Shown here one piece after another: positions 38,214 to 46,837 of a stretch of 64,000 bases of DNA (its first letter is position 1; the number at the start of each line of letters is the position of its first letter). The notes beneath the pieces were generated by a model that saw only the letters and a program-made list of their open reading frames with translations, was not told where the DNA came from and searched no databases. A program made the position numbers and the translations under genes. The stretch comes from Planctomycetota bacterium (GTDB lineage Bacteria; Planctomycetota; Phycisphaerae; Phycisphaerales; UBA1924), in NCBI GenBank assembly GCA_013285505.1, contig CP053450.1, positions 2,588,796 to 2,652,795 on the forward strand, written 5' to 3'.

Positions 38214-38402
38214 CATCAAGAGCAGATGAACGCCCATCAAGAACAGATGATGGCTCATCGGGACCAGATGAAGGCTCATCGAGAGCAGATGAAGGTCCAT
38301 CAAGAGCAGATGGCCGTGCTCCGGGAACAGATGACAGGCCAACAGGAACAGATGACCGCCCATCGGCGACAGATGCACGCCCATCCCGAGCGGGTGAAAG
38401 AC
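38214..38402 (+). repeat. Nine tandem 21-bp units, potential heptad-coding minisatellite
   Basis: Nine consecutive diverged 21-base units of the form CATCRRGAGCAGATGAARGCY. In the plus frame beginning at 38214 each unit would encode seven residues like H-Q/R-E-Q-M-K-A, a heptad pattern. No convincing start codon with ribosome site opens this frame, so whether it is translated is unclear; it could be a gene remnant. Confidence 0.85.
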
Positions 38403-38430
38403 CACCCCCGACCGATGCAGGCCGCCCCAC

Positions 38431-38640
38431 ACAGAGCCCGACGCGCAAGCGAGGAGCCTCCCGGGGAAGAGAGCCAGAACGCAGAGCACGCAGAGGAGAC
38501 GCAAAGCACGCAAAGCACAGAGGCCCTACGCGCGAGCGTGGGCTTTGGTGGGGAAGGCAGAACGCAGAGGACACGGAGCAAGGCGACGGGGAAATCACTT
38601 CAGAGGCAATATGGATGAAGCGGAACAGCCACCTGGGGTC
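38431..38640 (+). repeat. Second cluster of the degenerate intergenic repeat
   Basis: 38431-38458 repeats the 'ACAGAGCCCG..GCGCAAGCGAGGAGCC' element of the 36.8-37.0 kb cluster. It is followed by the purine-rich unit and a copy (38526-38570) of the CTACGCG..AGCGTGGGCTT segment also found at 36909-36950. The rest of the gap 38006-38671 shows no gene. Confidence 0.75.
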
Positions 38641-38671
38641 GAAAAGGCGGGCCAGCAGTGTCATTCACCGG

Positions 38672-39355
38672 TCAGCGCTCTCGACTCGCAAGGAACGTCG
38701 TCTCCTTAACTAACCGAGCTGCCGGAGTTTGTGTGTACGCACCTACGGGAATAGTACCATCTTTGTGGCCAAATCCACGAAGTTGCCGCTCACACTTGTC
38801 GCCATCTAGCCTCGCTATGATCACACCCCGACTGCGGACGGAAACACTTGCGGAATACACCGGCGTAATGGGATCCGGAAAGCCGCGAGCATCCGATTCC
38901 GTCATTGTCCATTCGCATTTTTCGCCCGGGGGAATTGAGCCTGCAATTGGATCAAACACGAACTCGTTGACTATCGATTCCCCTTCGGGGCGGTCCTCTT
39001 GTCCGTTGACAATCATGTTCGGCTTAACCTTCTTGAAGACAAGTCGCATGCTCGGCGATGGAATATCTACGGCACCTGTGTTGACAAGAGAGAAACAGAG
39101 TGTGGTAGTTCGTGGACCTTGGTAGTGAAACCGGGTTGAGATCGAAACTTCTCCCATGGGACAAGCTCGCGCAGACTCCTCGCGACGTCTCCTCCGCTCC
39201 GCGATCCATTTCCAACCTTCAAAGGCTAGAGCACCGCTGCCAGTCAGTGCTCCCCACACGGCAGTAATCGCAATTATGTCCATGGCGAGCATCGTATCAC
39301 CGATCTCGGCAAAGCGGCTGGCCGCACCCTCCGGCAACTCCTGGGCCTTGCGCAT
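38672..39355 (-). CDS. Membrane-anchored protein of unknown function, AT-richer than its surroundings
   Basis: 227 residues from ATG 39355; in-frame ATGs about 20-25 residues later are possible starts. One membrane helix near the N terminus (MDIIAITAVWGALTGSGALAF) is followed by a basic stretch (WKWIAERRRRREE) and a beta-rich domain (FHYQGPRTTTLCFSLVNTGAVDIPSPSMR in segments; EWTMTESDARGFPDP). This suggests a single-pass protein with a cytoplasmic domain. Base composition is visibly lower in GC than neighbours, and it sits between inverted copies of the intergenic repeat, both signs of acquisition. No family is recognised. Confidence 0.65.
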   Translation of the reverse strand: MRKAQELPEGAASRFAEIGDTMLAMDIIAITAVWGALTGSGALAFEGWKWIAERRRRREESARACPMGEVSISTRFHYQGPRTTTLCFSLVNTGAVDIPSPSMRLVFKKVKPNMIVNGQEDRPEGESIVNEFVFDPIAGSIPPGEKCEWTMTESDARGFPDPITPVYSASVSVRSRGVIIARLDGDKCERQLRGFGHKDGTIPVGAYTQTPAARLVKETTFLASRER

Positions 39356-39935
39356 TAGTGCGCAACGTCGCTCTGACCGCGAACCGACCCGCCGAAGCGG
39401 TCGTTCGGTGGTGCCATGACCGTCCCACTCCTGCTCCTCTCTGTGCTCTCTGTGTCTCTCTGGCAAACCGCTTTTGCCTTCTTTCGCGATCTTCGCGGCA
39501 GGTGGCACCAACCCGTGCCGCCGATCCTCGGCTCTGCGAGGTCGGTGTGCCAGAAGCGCACCGACCCGACCAAACTGGGAGGTCGGCGGCAGGGCGATCC
39601 TCCCCTCGCCCCTTCCCGAATCCCCCTCCGTGGTCTCTGTGCCTCTGTGGTGAATCCGCCTTTGTCTTCCTTCGCGAGCTTCGTGCCCTTCGCGTTCACA
39701 AGAAATGCTCCTCGCTCGCGCGTCGGGCTCTGTTCCGACTCCGCGTCCTCTGCGTCCCCCCTCCGCGGCCTCCGCGTTCTGCCTTCCTCCCCCACGCAGC
39801 GCCCGCTCCGCCTCGATGCCGCGATGGCGGGTCCCGGTCGGGAATATGGTCCCGTCTTCGAATCCGGTGCATCCGGCGGGCGGCCTCCTCTCGAACGCAC
39901 CCCCACCACCCACACACCCGCACAAGGGGCCGGAC
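39356..39935 (-). repeat. Third repeat cluster, in inverted orientation
   Basis: A 580-base gap without a supported gene. 39707-39734 is the reverse complement of the 38431 element. The flanking pyrimidine-rich stretches (CTCTGTG, CGTTCTGCC) are reverse complements of the purine-rich units in the other two clusters. A 27-base hairpin (39540-39566, arms GGTCGGTG / CACCGACC) is also present. Confidence 0.75.
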
Positions 39936-40550
39936 ATGCGCGACACTCAGATCTCTGCCATCACCGCAGTCCCCAAGCCGCGGCGGGGCCGGCGGCTCCT
40001 GCTCGTCGCCCTCGGGGCGGGACTGGTGGCCGCGACCCTGGCCGCCAACGGCTGCTCGACCACCATCCCCAGCCGCGACCCGACCGGCGAGCGTTTCCCG
40101 GCGGTGGTCGGGCAGTCGCTCGAGAAGGAACGCACCGAGATGCCCGGGGCGTTCGCCGGGCGTCCCGCGGTCCTGCTGGTCGGCTACAAGCAGGGCACGC
40201 AGTTCGACCTCGACCGCTGGCTGCTGGGGCTGATGCAGGCGGGCGTGGATGCGGAGCTCGTGGAGGTGCCGACGATCCCCGGCCTCGTGCCGACCATCGC
40301 GTCGGGCTGGATCAATGACGGGATGCGATCGGGGATTCCCCGCGAAGACTGGGGCTCGGTGGTCACGCTGTATGGCAGCGCGGCCAAGCCCGTGGCGGAG
40401 CTGACGGGCAACGAGAACGGCAGGCGCTCACGGGTCATCGTGCTCGACGCCGAGGGGACGATCGTCTGGTTTGACGATGCCGGCTATTCGGCACGCAAGG
40501 CGCTGGAGGTTGCCGAGTTGGTCGCTTCGCTGGCCAGCGAAGCGGGCTGA
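39936..40550 (+). CDS. Lipoprotein with thioredoxin-like fold, function unknown
   Basis: 204 residues from ATG 39936. A basic N terminus (PKPRRGRR), hydrophobic stretch and lipobox LAANGC mark a lipoprotein. The mature part (PAVLLVGYKQGTQFDLDRWL ... VVTLYGSAAKPVAEL ... RVIVLDAEGTIVWFDDAGYS) has the strand/helix order of thioredoxin-like proteins but lacks a C-x-x-C, so a disulfide role is unlikely. It is 36 bases upstream of the enolase-superfamily gene on the same strand, though that gene appears to have its own promoter. Confidence 0.7.
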   Translation: MRDTQISAITAVPKPRRGRRLLLVALGAGLVAATLAANGCSTTIPSRDPTGERFPAVVGQSLEKERTEMPGAFAGRPAVLLVGYKQGTQFDLDRWLLGLMQAGVDAELVEVPTIPGLVPTIASGWINDGMRSGIPREDWGSVVTLYGSAAKPVAELTGNENGRRSRVIVLDAEGTIVWFDDAGYSARKALEVAELVASLASEAG

Positions 40551-40570
40551 GCGGCGGCCGGGTCCCATCC

Positions 40571-40578
40571 GCTACGCT
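40571..40578 (+). promoter_or_regulatory. Candidate -10 (GCTACGCT) of the enolase-superfamily gene
   Basis: GCTACGCT ends eight bases before ATG 40587 with no ribosome site between, matching the pattern upstream of 33086 and 46838. No -35 recognised. Confidence 0.4.
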
Positions 40579-40586
40579 GCGGGCCC

Positions 40587-42051
40587 ATGCGCATCCGCCC
40601 GCTCACCGCCGAGGTCTCAATCCTGCCCTGCCGTACGCGGCTGCCGTTCCGGTTCGGCATGCACACGATGACCGTGGCGCCGCTGGTGACCTGCCGGGTG
40701 GAGGTGGAGATCGGAGGGGGTCCGACAGACCGGTCGGTCGGCTACAGCAGCGATCTGCTGGTGCCCAAGTGGTTTGCCAAGGACCCGGACTCGGCCGTCG
40801 CCGACGACTGGCGGGACCTGCTCGGCGCGCAGCGGGCGGCGATGGATGTGCTGCTGGAGGGCGCGCGCGCGGACACGGCGTTCGGGCACTGGCGGCGGGT
40901 GTACGCCGAGCGGGTCGAGAGCACCCCGCGCACCGCGACCGACCGGCTCGTGCGGGGCGAGGGAGTCTCGCTTGTCGAGCGGGCGTTGGTCGACGCGGTG
41001 TGCCGGCACGCGGGCGTCGGGCTGCGGCAGGCGCTGGTGGAGGGGCTGCTGGGGTTTGACGCGGGGGCTTTGGACCCGACCGCGGCGGGATGGGACGCGG
41101 GGCGACTGCCGCCGCCGCGGCGCGGGATCGCGCTGCGGCACACGGTCGGCCTGCTCGACGCGATCGAGCCGGGGGACATCGCCGAGGGCGAGCGCGTCGG
41201 TGACGGGCTGCCGGAGTGTCTGGTCGAGGACATCAGGCAGTACGGGCTGACACACTTCAAGATCAAGATCACCAGCGACTCGGACGAGCAGATCGACCGG
41301 CTGGCACGGGTGTGGCACGCGGTGCGGCGGGAGGCCGGGGCCGCGGCGCGGGTGTCGCTGGACGGCAACGAGCAATTCGATTCGATCGGGCGGTTTGTCG
41401 GTGTGCTCGAGCGGATCGGTCGCGAGGACCGGTTCGCGGGGTTCCTGGATGCCCTGCTGCTGATCGAGCAGCCGCTGGCGCGCGCGCGGACGTTTGACAG
41501 GGAGGCCAACGCGGGGATGGACAGGCTCGCGGCGTTTGCCCCGTGCATCATCGACGAGGCGGACGCGGGGCTCTGGGCCCTGCCGGAGGCGCGGGGGGCT
41601 CGGCTACCGCGGCGTCTCGATCAAGAGCTGCAAGGGCGTGTTCGGGGCGGTGCTGAACCGGGCGCGGTGCGATGTGTGGAACGCCGCGGCGGCCGAAGAC
41701 GGCACCATCATGCAGTCGGGCGAGGACCTGACGACGCTGCCGGTGCTGGCGCTGCAGCAGGATCTGGAACTGATGGCGGCGCTGGGCGTGGAGCACGTCG
41801 AACGCAACGGGCACCACTACTTCCGCGGGCTCGGGCACCTCCCGGCGGCGGAACACCGCGCCGCGTGCGATGCCCACGGCGATCTTTACGAGACCGGCGA
41901 CGACAGGGATGGGACAGCCGGGTTGCGGATCGCATGCGGCGTGATCTCCATCGGCACCGTGATCGACGCGCCCGGCTTTGGCTATGCTGGGCCGATCGAC
42001 TTTGACGCGAGAACGCCCGCCGAAGCGTGGGACCCGGACTCGCTGCTCTGA
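40587..42051 (+). CDS. Enolase-superfamily (mandelate racemase/muconate lactonizing-like) enzyme (frameshifted here)
   Basis: About 488 residues. An N-terminal capping domain is followed by a TIM barrel with superfamily motifs: HFKIKITSDSDEQ (Lys strand), RVSLDGNEQF (first metal Asp), LLIEQPLA (Glu), IIDEADA (Asp) and SIKSCKG (Lys-x-Lys-like end). After LWALPEA the frame continues wrongly; removing one G from the six-G run 41593-41598 gives RGLGYRGVSIKSCKG and the end at 42051. Length modulo 3 agrees. The enzyme probably dehydrates or epimerises an acid sugar, placing it between the dehydrogenase and the aldolase-like DUF993 protein of the same gene run. Confidence 0.8.
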
Positions 42052-42078
42052 CCCCCCGGCGGATGTGTTCGCCACGGC

Positions 42079-43287
42079 ATGGAGAACCACAGCGTGGCGA
42101 CACAGACGGTCGGCATCGTCATGAACGGCGTCACGGGGCGCATGGGGACCAACCAGCATCTGGTACGGTCGATCTGCGCGATCATCGCGCAGGGGGGCGT
42201 GCGGGCGGCCGACGGGACGGTGATTATGCCGCGGCCGATCCTGACGGGGCGCAGCGAGAGCAAACTCCGCGCGCTCGCGGAAGAGCACGGGAACGCGGCG
42301 ATCGGCGAGCCGTTCGAGTGGACGACGGATGTGGCCGGGGCGGTCGCGCGGGACGATGTCGGGATTGTGTTTGATGCGTCGAGCACGCAGCTCCGCGGCA
42401 GGTTCGTCGAGATGGCAGCCGCCGCGGGCAAGGCGGTCTACTGCGAAAAACCGACTGCGCTGACGCTGGATGAATCAATCAGGCTGCTCCGGGTGTGCGA
42501 GTCTGCGGGCATCAAGCACGGCGTGGTGCAGGACAAGCTGTTTCTGCCGGGCATCATGAAGCTGGCACGCCTTCGGGACGAGGGGTTCTTCGGGCGGATC
42601 CTGAGCGTGCGCGGCGAGTTTGGGTATTGGGTCTTCACCGGGCACGATCCGGACCAGCCGCCGCAGCGGCCGAGCTGGAACTATCGCGCTGAGGACGGCG
42701 GCGGGATCATGACGGACATGTTCTGCCACTGGCGGTACGTGCTCGACCACACGTTCGGGCCGGTGGCCGGGGTGTACGCGACGGCGGCAACGGAGATACC
42801 CGAGCGGATCGGCGAGGACGGGAAGCCGTACCGCTGCACAGCCGATGACGCGGCGTACGGGATCTTCAGGACCGAGGGCGGCGTGATCTGCCAGTTCAAC
42901 AGCTCGTGGAACACGCGGGTGCGGCGTGACGACCTGCTGACGATCCAGGTCGACGGCACCGAGGGCAGCGCGGTGGCGGGGCTTCGGCGGTGCTTTGTGC
43001 AGGGGATCGCCGACACTCCGCGGCCGGTGTGGAACCCGGATGTTGAGCAGCCGATCGACTATGTCGGCGGGTGGGACGAGTTCGATGCGGACGGGGCGTA
43101 CGACAACGCGTTCAAGGTGCAGTGGGAGATGTTCCTGCGGCACGTGGTGTGCGACGAGCCTTGGTCGTTCGGGCTGCTGGAGGGTGCGAAGGGCGTGCAG
43201 CTTGCCGAGGCGGGGGCGCAGAGCTGGAAGGACGGCCGTTGGGTGGAGCTTGCCCCGCTCGACGGCGCAGCCGGCACGGGTGATTGA
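42079..43287 (+). CDS. Gfo/Idh/MocA family oxidoreductase
   Basis: 402 residues, uninterrupted. The Rossmann segment is GIVMNGVTGRMGTNQHL, a dihydrodipicolinate-reductase-like variant of GxGxxG. The Lys motif is AVYCEKPTALT, and the C-terminal domain begins KLARLRDEGFFGRILSVRGEFGYWVF with the conserved GGGIMTDMFCHWRYVLD. No export signal. Its stop is immediately followed by the GTG of the isomerase gene, implying coupling. It probably performs the NAD(P)-linked oxidation step of the local sugar pathway. Confidence 0.88.
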   Translation: MENHSVATQTVGIVMNGVTGRMGTNQHLVRSICAIIAQGGVRAADGTVIMPRPILTGRSESKLRALAEEHGNAAIGEPFEWTTDVAGAVARDDVGIVFDASSTQLRGRFVEMAAAAGKAVYCEKPTALTLDESIRLLRVCESAGIKHGVVQDKLFLPGIMKLARLRDEGFFGRILSVRGEFGYWVFTGHDPDQPPQRPSWNYRAEDGGGIMTDMFCHWRYVLDHTFGPVAGVYATAATEIPERIGEDGKPYRCTADDAAYGIFRTEGGVICQFNSSWNTRVRRDDLLTIQVDGTEGSAVAGLRRCFVQGIADTPRPVWNPDVEQPIDYVGGWDEFDADGAYDNAFKVQWEMFLRHVVCDEPWSFGLLEGAKGVQLAEAGAQSWKDGRWVELAPLDGAAGTGD

Positions 43288-44128
43288 GTGACAGAACTCG
43301 ACGCGATACAACCGCTCACGCCCGATCGCCTGGCGATCCACACACAGACGACGAGGCCGTGGTCGCTGGCCGAGGCGTGCGAGGCGTACGCGGCTGCGGG
43401 GATCGGTGGGGTGTGTCCGTGGGTCGAGCACGTCGCGCCGGTGGGCGTACCGGAAGCGGCGAGAATCATTGCGGACTCGGGGCTCCGGGTGCCCTCGTAT
43501 GTGCGGGGCGGATTCTTTGTGCACCCGGAGGCGATCGCGCGGCAAAGGGCGATCGACACGACCCGCTCGCTGCTCGACGACGCGGCAGCGCTCTCGGCGG
43601 AAATGCTGGTCATCGTGCCCGGCGCGTGCCCGGGTGTCGGGCTGGCCGACGCCCGGACGATGGTCGCCGACGGGCTGGCGGCCGTGGCGGCACACGCGGC
43701 GGGTGTCGGTGTCCCCCTCGCGCTGGAGCCCCTGCACCCGATGTACGCCGCGGACCGCTCGTGTATCAACACCGTCGCGAGCGCGCGCAGTGTGCGATCA
43801 GGTCGGTCACGCGTCGCTCGGCGTGGCGGTTGATGTCTACCACGTGTGGTGGGAGCCTGGCCTGGCCGAGCAGATCGCGGCGCTCGGGCGTGAGGAGCGG
43901 CTGCTGGCGTTCCACATCTGTGACTTCAAGGCGGAGACGACCCATCTGCTGCTGGACCGCGGGCTGATGGGTGAGGGCGTGATCCCGGTGCGGTCGATCC
44001 GGCAGGCGGTCGAGGCGGCAGGCTTCGGTGGCCCGGTCGAGGTCGAGATCTTCAGCGAGCGTTGGTGGGCGGCCGAGCAGTCGGTGTTCCTGCGAGAGAT
44101 CGTGAAAGCGGCCGCGGCGTCGGCGTAG
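43288..44128 (+). CDS. TIM-barrel sugar phosphate isomerase/epimerase (frameshifted here)
   Basis: About 280 residues from GTG 43288, which directly abuts the preceding stop. AP-endonuclease-2-type barrel motifs are PLALEPLHPMYAADRSCINT (metal Glu and neighbours), VAVDVYHVWWE, LLAFHICDF and PVEVEIFSERWW (terminal metal Glu). After INTVASA the frame is lost; one extra base in the GC run 43791-43798 explains it and restores AVCDQVGHASLGVAVDVYH. Length modulo 3 agrees. Expected reaction: metal-dependent isomerisation of a keto- or aldo-sugar. Confidence 0.82.
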
Positions 44129-44138
44129 TGCCGGATTC

Positions 44139-44146
44139 GTTACCAT
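44139..44146 (+). promoter_or_regulatory. Possible -10 (GTTACCAT) of the Nramp-like gene
   Basis: GTTACCAT ends nine bases before ATG 44156 in a 27-base gap without a ribosome site. The gene may also be read from the upstream operon. Confidence 0.25.
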
Positions 44147-44155
44147 GGCGGCACG

Positions 44156-45587
44156 ATGGCCGAACCGACCCCTGCAACCCCCACCGCTGCCCAGACTCGG
44201 GAGACCGCGTCCTTGGGAGCGCTGCGTGGGGCGAGCCCGGCGAAGCGCGCCGTGGGCTACTTCAAGCTGATGGGCCCCGGCTACATGCAGAGCGCGATGA
44301 CGCTGGGCGGGGGGCACAGCGTTCTCGGCGATCTTCGCCGGGGCGGCGTTCGGGTACGAGCTGATCTGGGTCGCGCCCCTGGGGATGATCCTCGGGGTGA
44401 TCGTGCTCTCGGCGGTCGCGCACCAGACGCTGAGCACCGACGCGGACCCGATCTGCGCCATGAAGAAGCACGCCGGCGGGTTCTTCGCCTACGGCTGGGG
44501 TATCGCGGCGATTCTCTCGTCGATCATCTGGCAGTTCGCGCAGTACGCGCTGGCGGCGTCGATGCTCGTGCTGCTGGCCCGGCAGGTCGGCTGGGCCGAC
44601 GCCCCGCGCTGGGTGATGGGGCTGGTCGCGCTGGTGTGGTGCGTCGTGGTCGCGCTGCTCTACGACCGGAGCCCGCGGCTCGTGCGGGTGTACGAAAACC
44701 TGCTCAAGGCGATGGTCTGGCTGATCATCCTGTGCTTCGCGGTGGTGGTGGCCAAGACGGGAATCCCCGAGCCGGCGAAACTGCTCGCAGGGCTCGTGCC
44801 GCACATCCCGGCCGAGCGCGTGATCGAGGGCGGCGACCCCATCCGGCCGATCACGGTGATCGTCTCCGGGCTGGCGGCGGCGGTGGGCGTGAACATGCTC
44901 TTTGTGTACCCGTACACCCTGCGGCGGCGGGGCTGGCGGCGTGACCACCGAACGCTGGCCCGGTACGACCTGATCTTCGGGATGTTCGTGCCGTACGCGA
45001 TCGCGGCGAGCCTGATCCTCATCGCGGCCGCGAGCGTGCTGCACTTTGCATCGCCGGAACTCTTCGCCGGGAAGAAGATCAGCCCGGACGCGATCGCCCA
45101 AATCCTGGCGGCCCCGGACCGGCTGGGTCCGGGCGTGGGCGTGTGGGTGTTCGGGCTGGGCATCATCGCGATGGCGCTGAGTTCGATCACGATGCAGATG
45201 TTGTGCTCGGGCTTCGCCTGCGAGACGATGTTCGGCTGGAAGCGGGGCACGCCGCTGCACGTGGTTGGCACACTGCTGCCGGCGATCGGCGTGCTCGGCG
45301 CGGTCTACTGGTCGGAGATGGCCATGTGGATCGCCGTGCCGACGAACGTGGTCTGCGGGCTGCTGATGCCGCTGGCGTATGTCGGGTTCATCGTTCTGCA
45401 ACGGAGCCGGGCCTATCTCGGCGAAGACCGGCCCGGGGGTCTCGGTGGCGTGGCGTGGGTCGCGGGGATGATCGTGGCGACGCTTGTGCTGCTCGGCGGG
45501 CTGGGCACGGTCATCGTCAAGGATGGACCTGGCTATCTGCAGCGGGCGCTCGATGCACTGGGCTCGTCCTCGGAGGTCTCGCCCTGA
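44156..45587 (+). CDS. Nramp-related membrane transporter without DPGN motif (frameshifted here)
   Basis: About 477 residues with about eleven membrane helices. The first helix reads GPGYMQSAMTLGGGTAFSAI once one extra G in run 44309-44314 is removed; length agrees. Nramp metal transporters have Asp-Pro-Gly-Asn in this helix, whereas here it is Met-Gly-Pro-Gly, so the usual Mn/Fe ligands are absent. Helix six, GLAAAVGVNMLFVYPYTL, also lacks the usual 'MPH' metal-sulfur motif. Position inside a sugar-catabolic run suggests a non-metal substrate, but this is inference. Confidence 0.72.
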
Positions 45588-45592
45588 CGCTG

Positions 45593-46776
45593 GTGCCGTT
45601 CACACTCCCGGATGGATCGACGGTCGATCTGGCTGCGGGCGCAGTGTGGTCGTCCCGTTCGGTGCTGCCCGCGGGCGACCCGGTCCGGCTGGTCTACGCC
45701 GCGGCGCACATCGTGATGGCCGAGAGCTATCGCGGCGTGGTGCACGCCCCCGCGCACCCGGGAAGTCCCGACGAAATCGCAAAACACATCGACTGGGACC
45801 GCACGATGCGTTTCCGTGAGCATCTGATCGCGCACGGGTTCGGGATCGCCGAGGCGATGGACACGGCGCAGCGGTACGAAATCGGCTGGCCCATCGCCCG
45901 GGAGTTGATCGAACGGTGTGGGAGGCTTTCGCCGCCGATGGGCTTTGTTGCCGGTGCCGGGACCGATCAACTCGCGGCGGTCACAAGCTCCTCCGACATC
46001 GTGGACGCGATGGCCGAGCAGTGCGCGGTGATCCGGGCGGCCGGGGGGTGGCCGATGCTGCTGGCCCAGCCGTGGCTCTCGGTCAATCAACACGACGCGG
46101 AAACCTATGTGGACGTCTACACCCGCGTGATCCGGCAGGCCGAGGGACCGCTCTTCATCCACTGGCTGGGACCGATGTTCCTGCCCGCCCTGGAGGGCTA
46201 CTTCCCTGGCGACTCGTTCGAGCGCATCATGGCGTTCGACCCCGGCAAGGTTCGCGGGTGCAAGCTGAGCATGCTTGATGCGGAGCTTGAGCGGCGTATC
46301 CGCCGCGACCTCGCGTCGCGGGAGCAGATCATGCTCACCGGCGACGACTTCCACTTCGGCTCGCTGATGGAGGGTGAGGCAACCGGCACCACGATGATCG
46401 ACGGCAGGGCCGCGGCAGTCGGGGACCTCAGCCACGGCCTGCTCGGTGTGTTCGACGGCATCGCGGTCCCGGCTGCGCGCGCTCGCGGCCCTCGGCGCGG
46501 GTGATTTCGGGACCTACCGCACGATCATGCGGGCCTGCGAGGCGTTCGGGCGGGTCGTGTTCGAGCCGCCGACGCAGCACTACAAAGTCGGGCTGGCCTT
46601 CCTGGCCCACCTGAACGGGCACCAGCCCAACGCCATGCTCGCCAACCACGCCGAGCGGTGCCGGACCACGGACCACCTGTGCGGGGTCGTCCGGGCGGCC
46701 GCGGCGTGCGGGGCGATCGCCGACCCCGCCGGCGCGCGCGCGGCTCGAAGCCTGGACAGCATCCATCACGGCGTGA
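45593..46776 (+). CDS. DUF993 family protein, dihydrodipicolinate synthase-like (frameshifted here)
   Basis: About 394 residues. The body (VYAAAHIVMAESYRGV, IDWDRTMRFREHLIAHGFGIAEAMDT, FIHWLGPMFLPAL, GCKLSMLD, IMLTGDDFHFG) matches DUF993, a DHDPS-like TIM-barrel family. Two extra bases, in GC runs 46475-46482 and 46733-46742, must be removed to reach the natural end ARLEAWTASITA at 46776; length modulo 3 agrees. GTG 45593 is used here; an in-frame CTG at 45584 sits seven bases from GGAGG (45572-45576) and overlaps the upstream stop as CTGA. Likely a lyase/aldolase on a keto-deoxy acid. Confidence 0.78.
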
Positions 46777-46823
46777 GGCGGGGGCGACCGCGGTGCGGAG
46801 GCAGGACCGCCGAGGCTCTTTCC

Positions 46824-46831
46824 GCTACGCT
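46824..46831 (+). promoter_or_regulatory. Candidate -10 (GCTACGCT) of the ABC ATPase gene
   Basis: GCTACGCT ends six bases before ATG 46838 with no ribosome site. A transcript starting seven bases after the -10 would begin on the A of the start codon. Confidence 0.42.
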
Positions 46832-46837
46832 GTCGGC

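Noticed and set aside
38214-38402. 21-bp tandem repeats as a CRISPR array
   Set aside because: Units are directly contiguous without spacers, are diverged, and no cas gene is nearby.
44300-44330. Programmed ribosomal frameshift in the Nramp-like gene at a G6 run
   Set aside because: No slippery heptamer or downstream pseudoknot is evident, and the same kind of indel occurs in many unrelated genes, so a sequencing error is simpler.
46447-46470. GGCAG...CTGCC-type small hairpin between rbsA and the GH31 gene as terminator
   Set aside because: The recognisable stem near 48447-48465 is only five bases and has no T tract, so it is not supported. Similar short hairpins elsewhere were also dropped.
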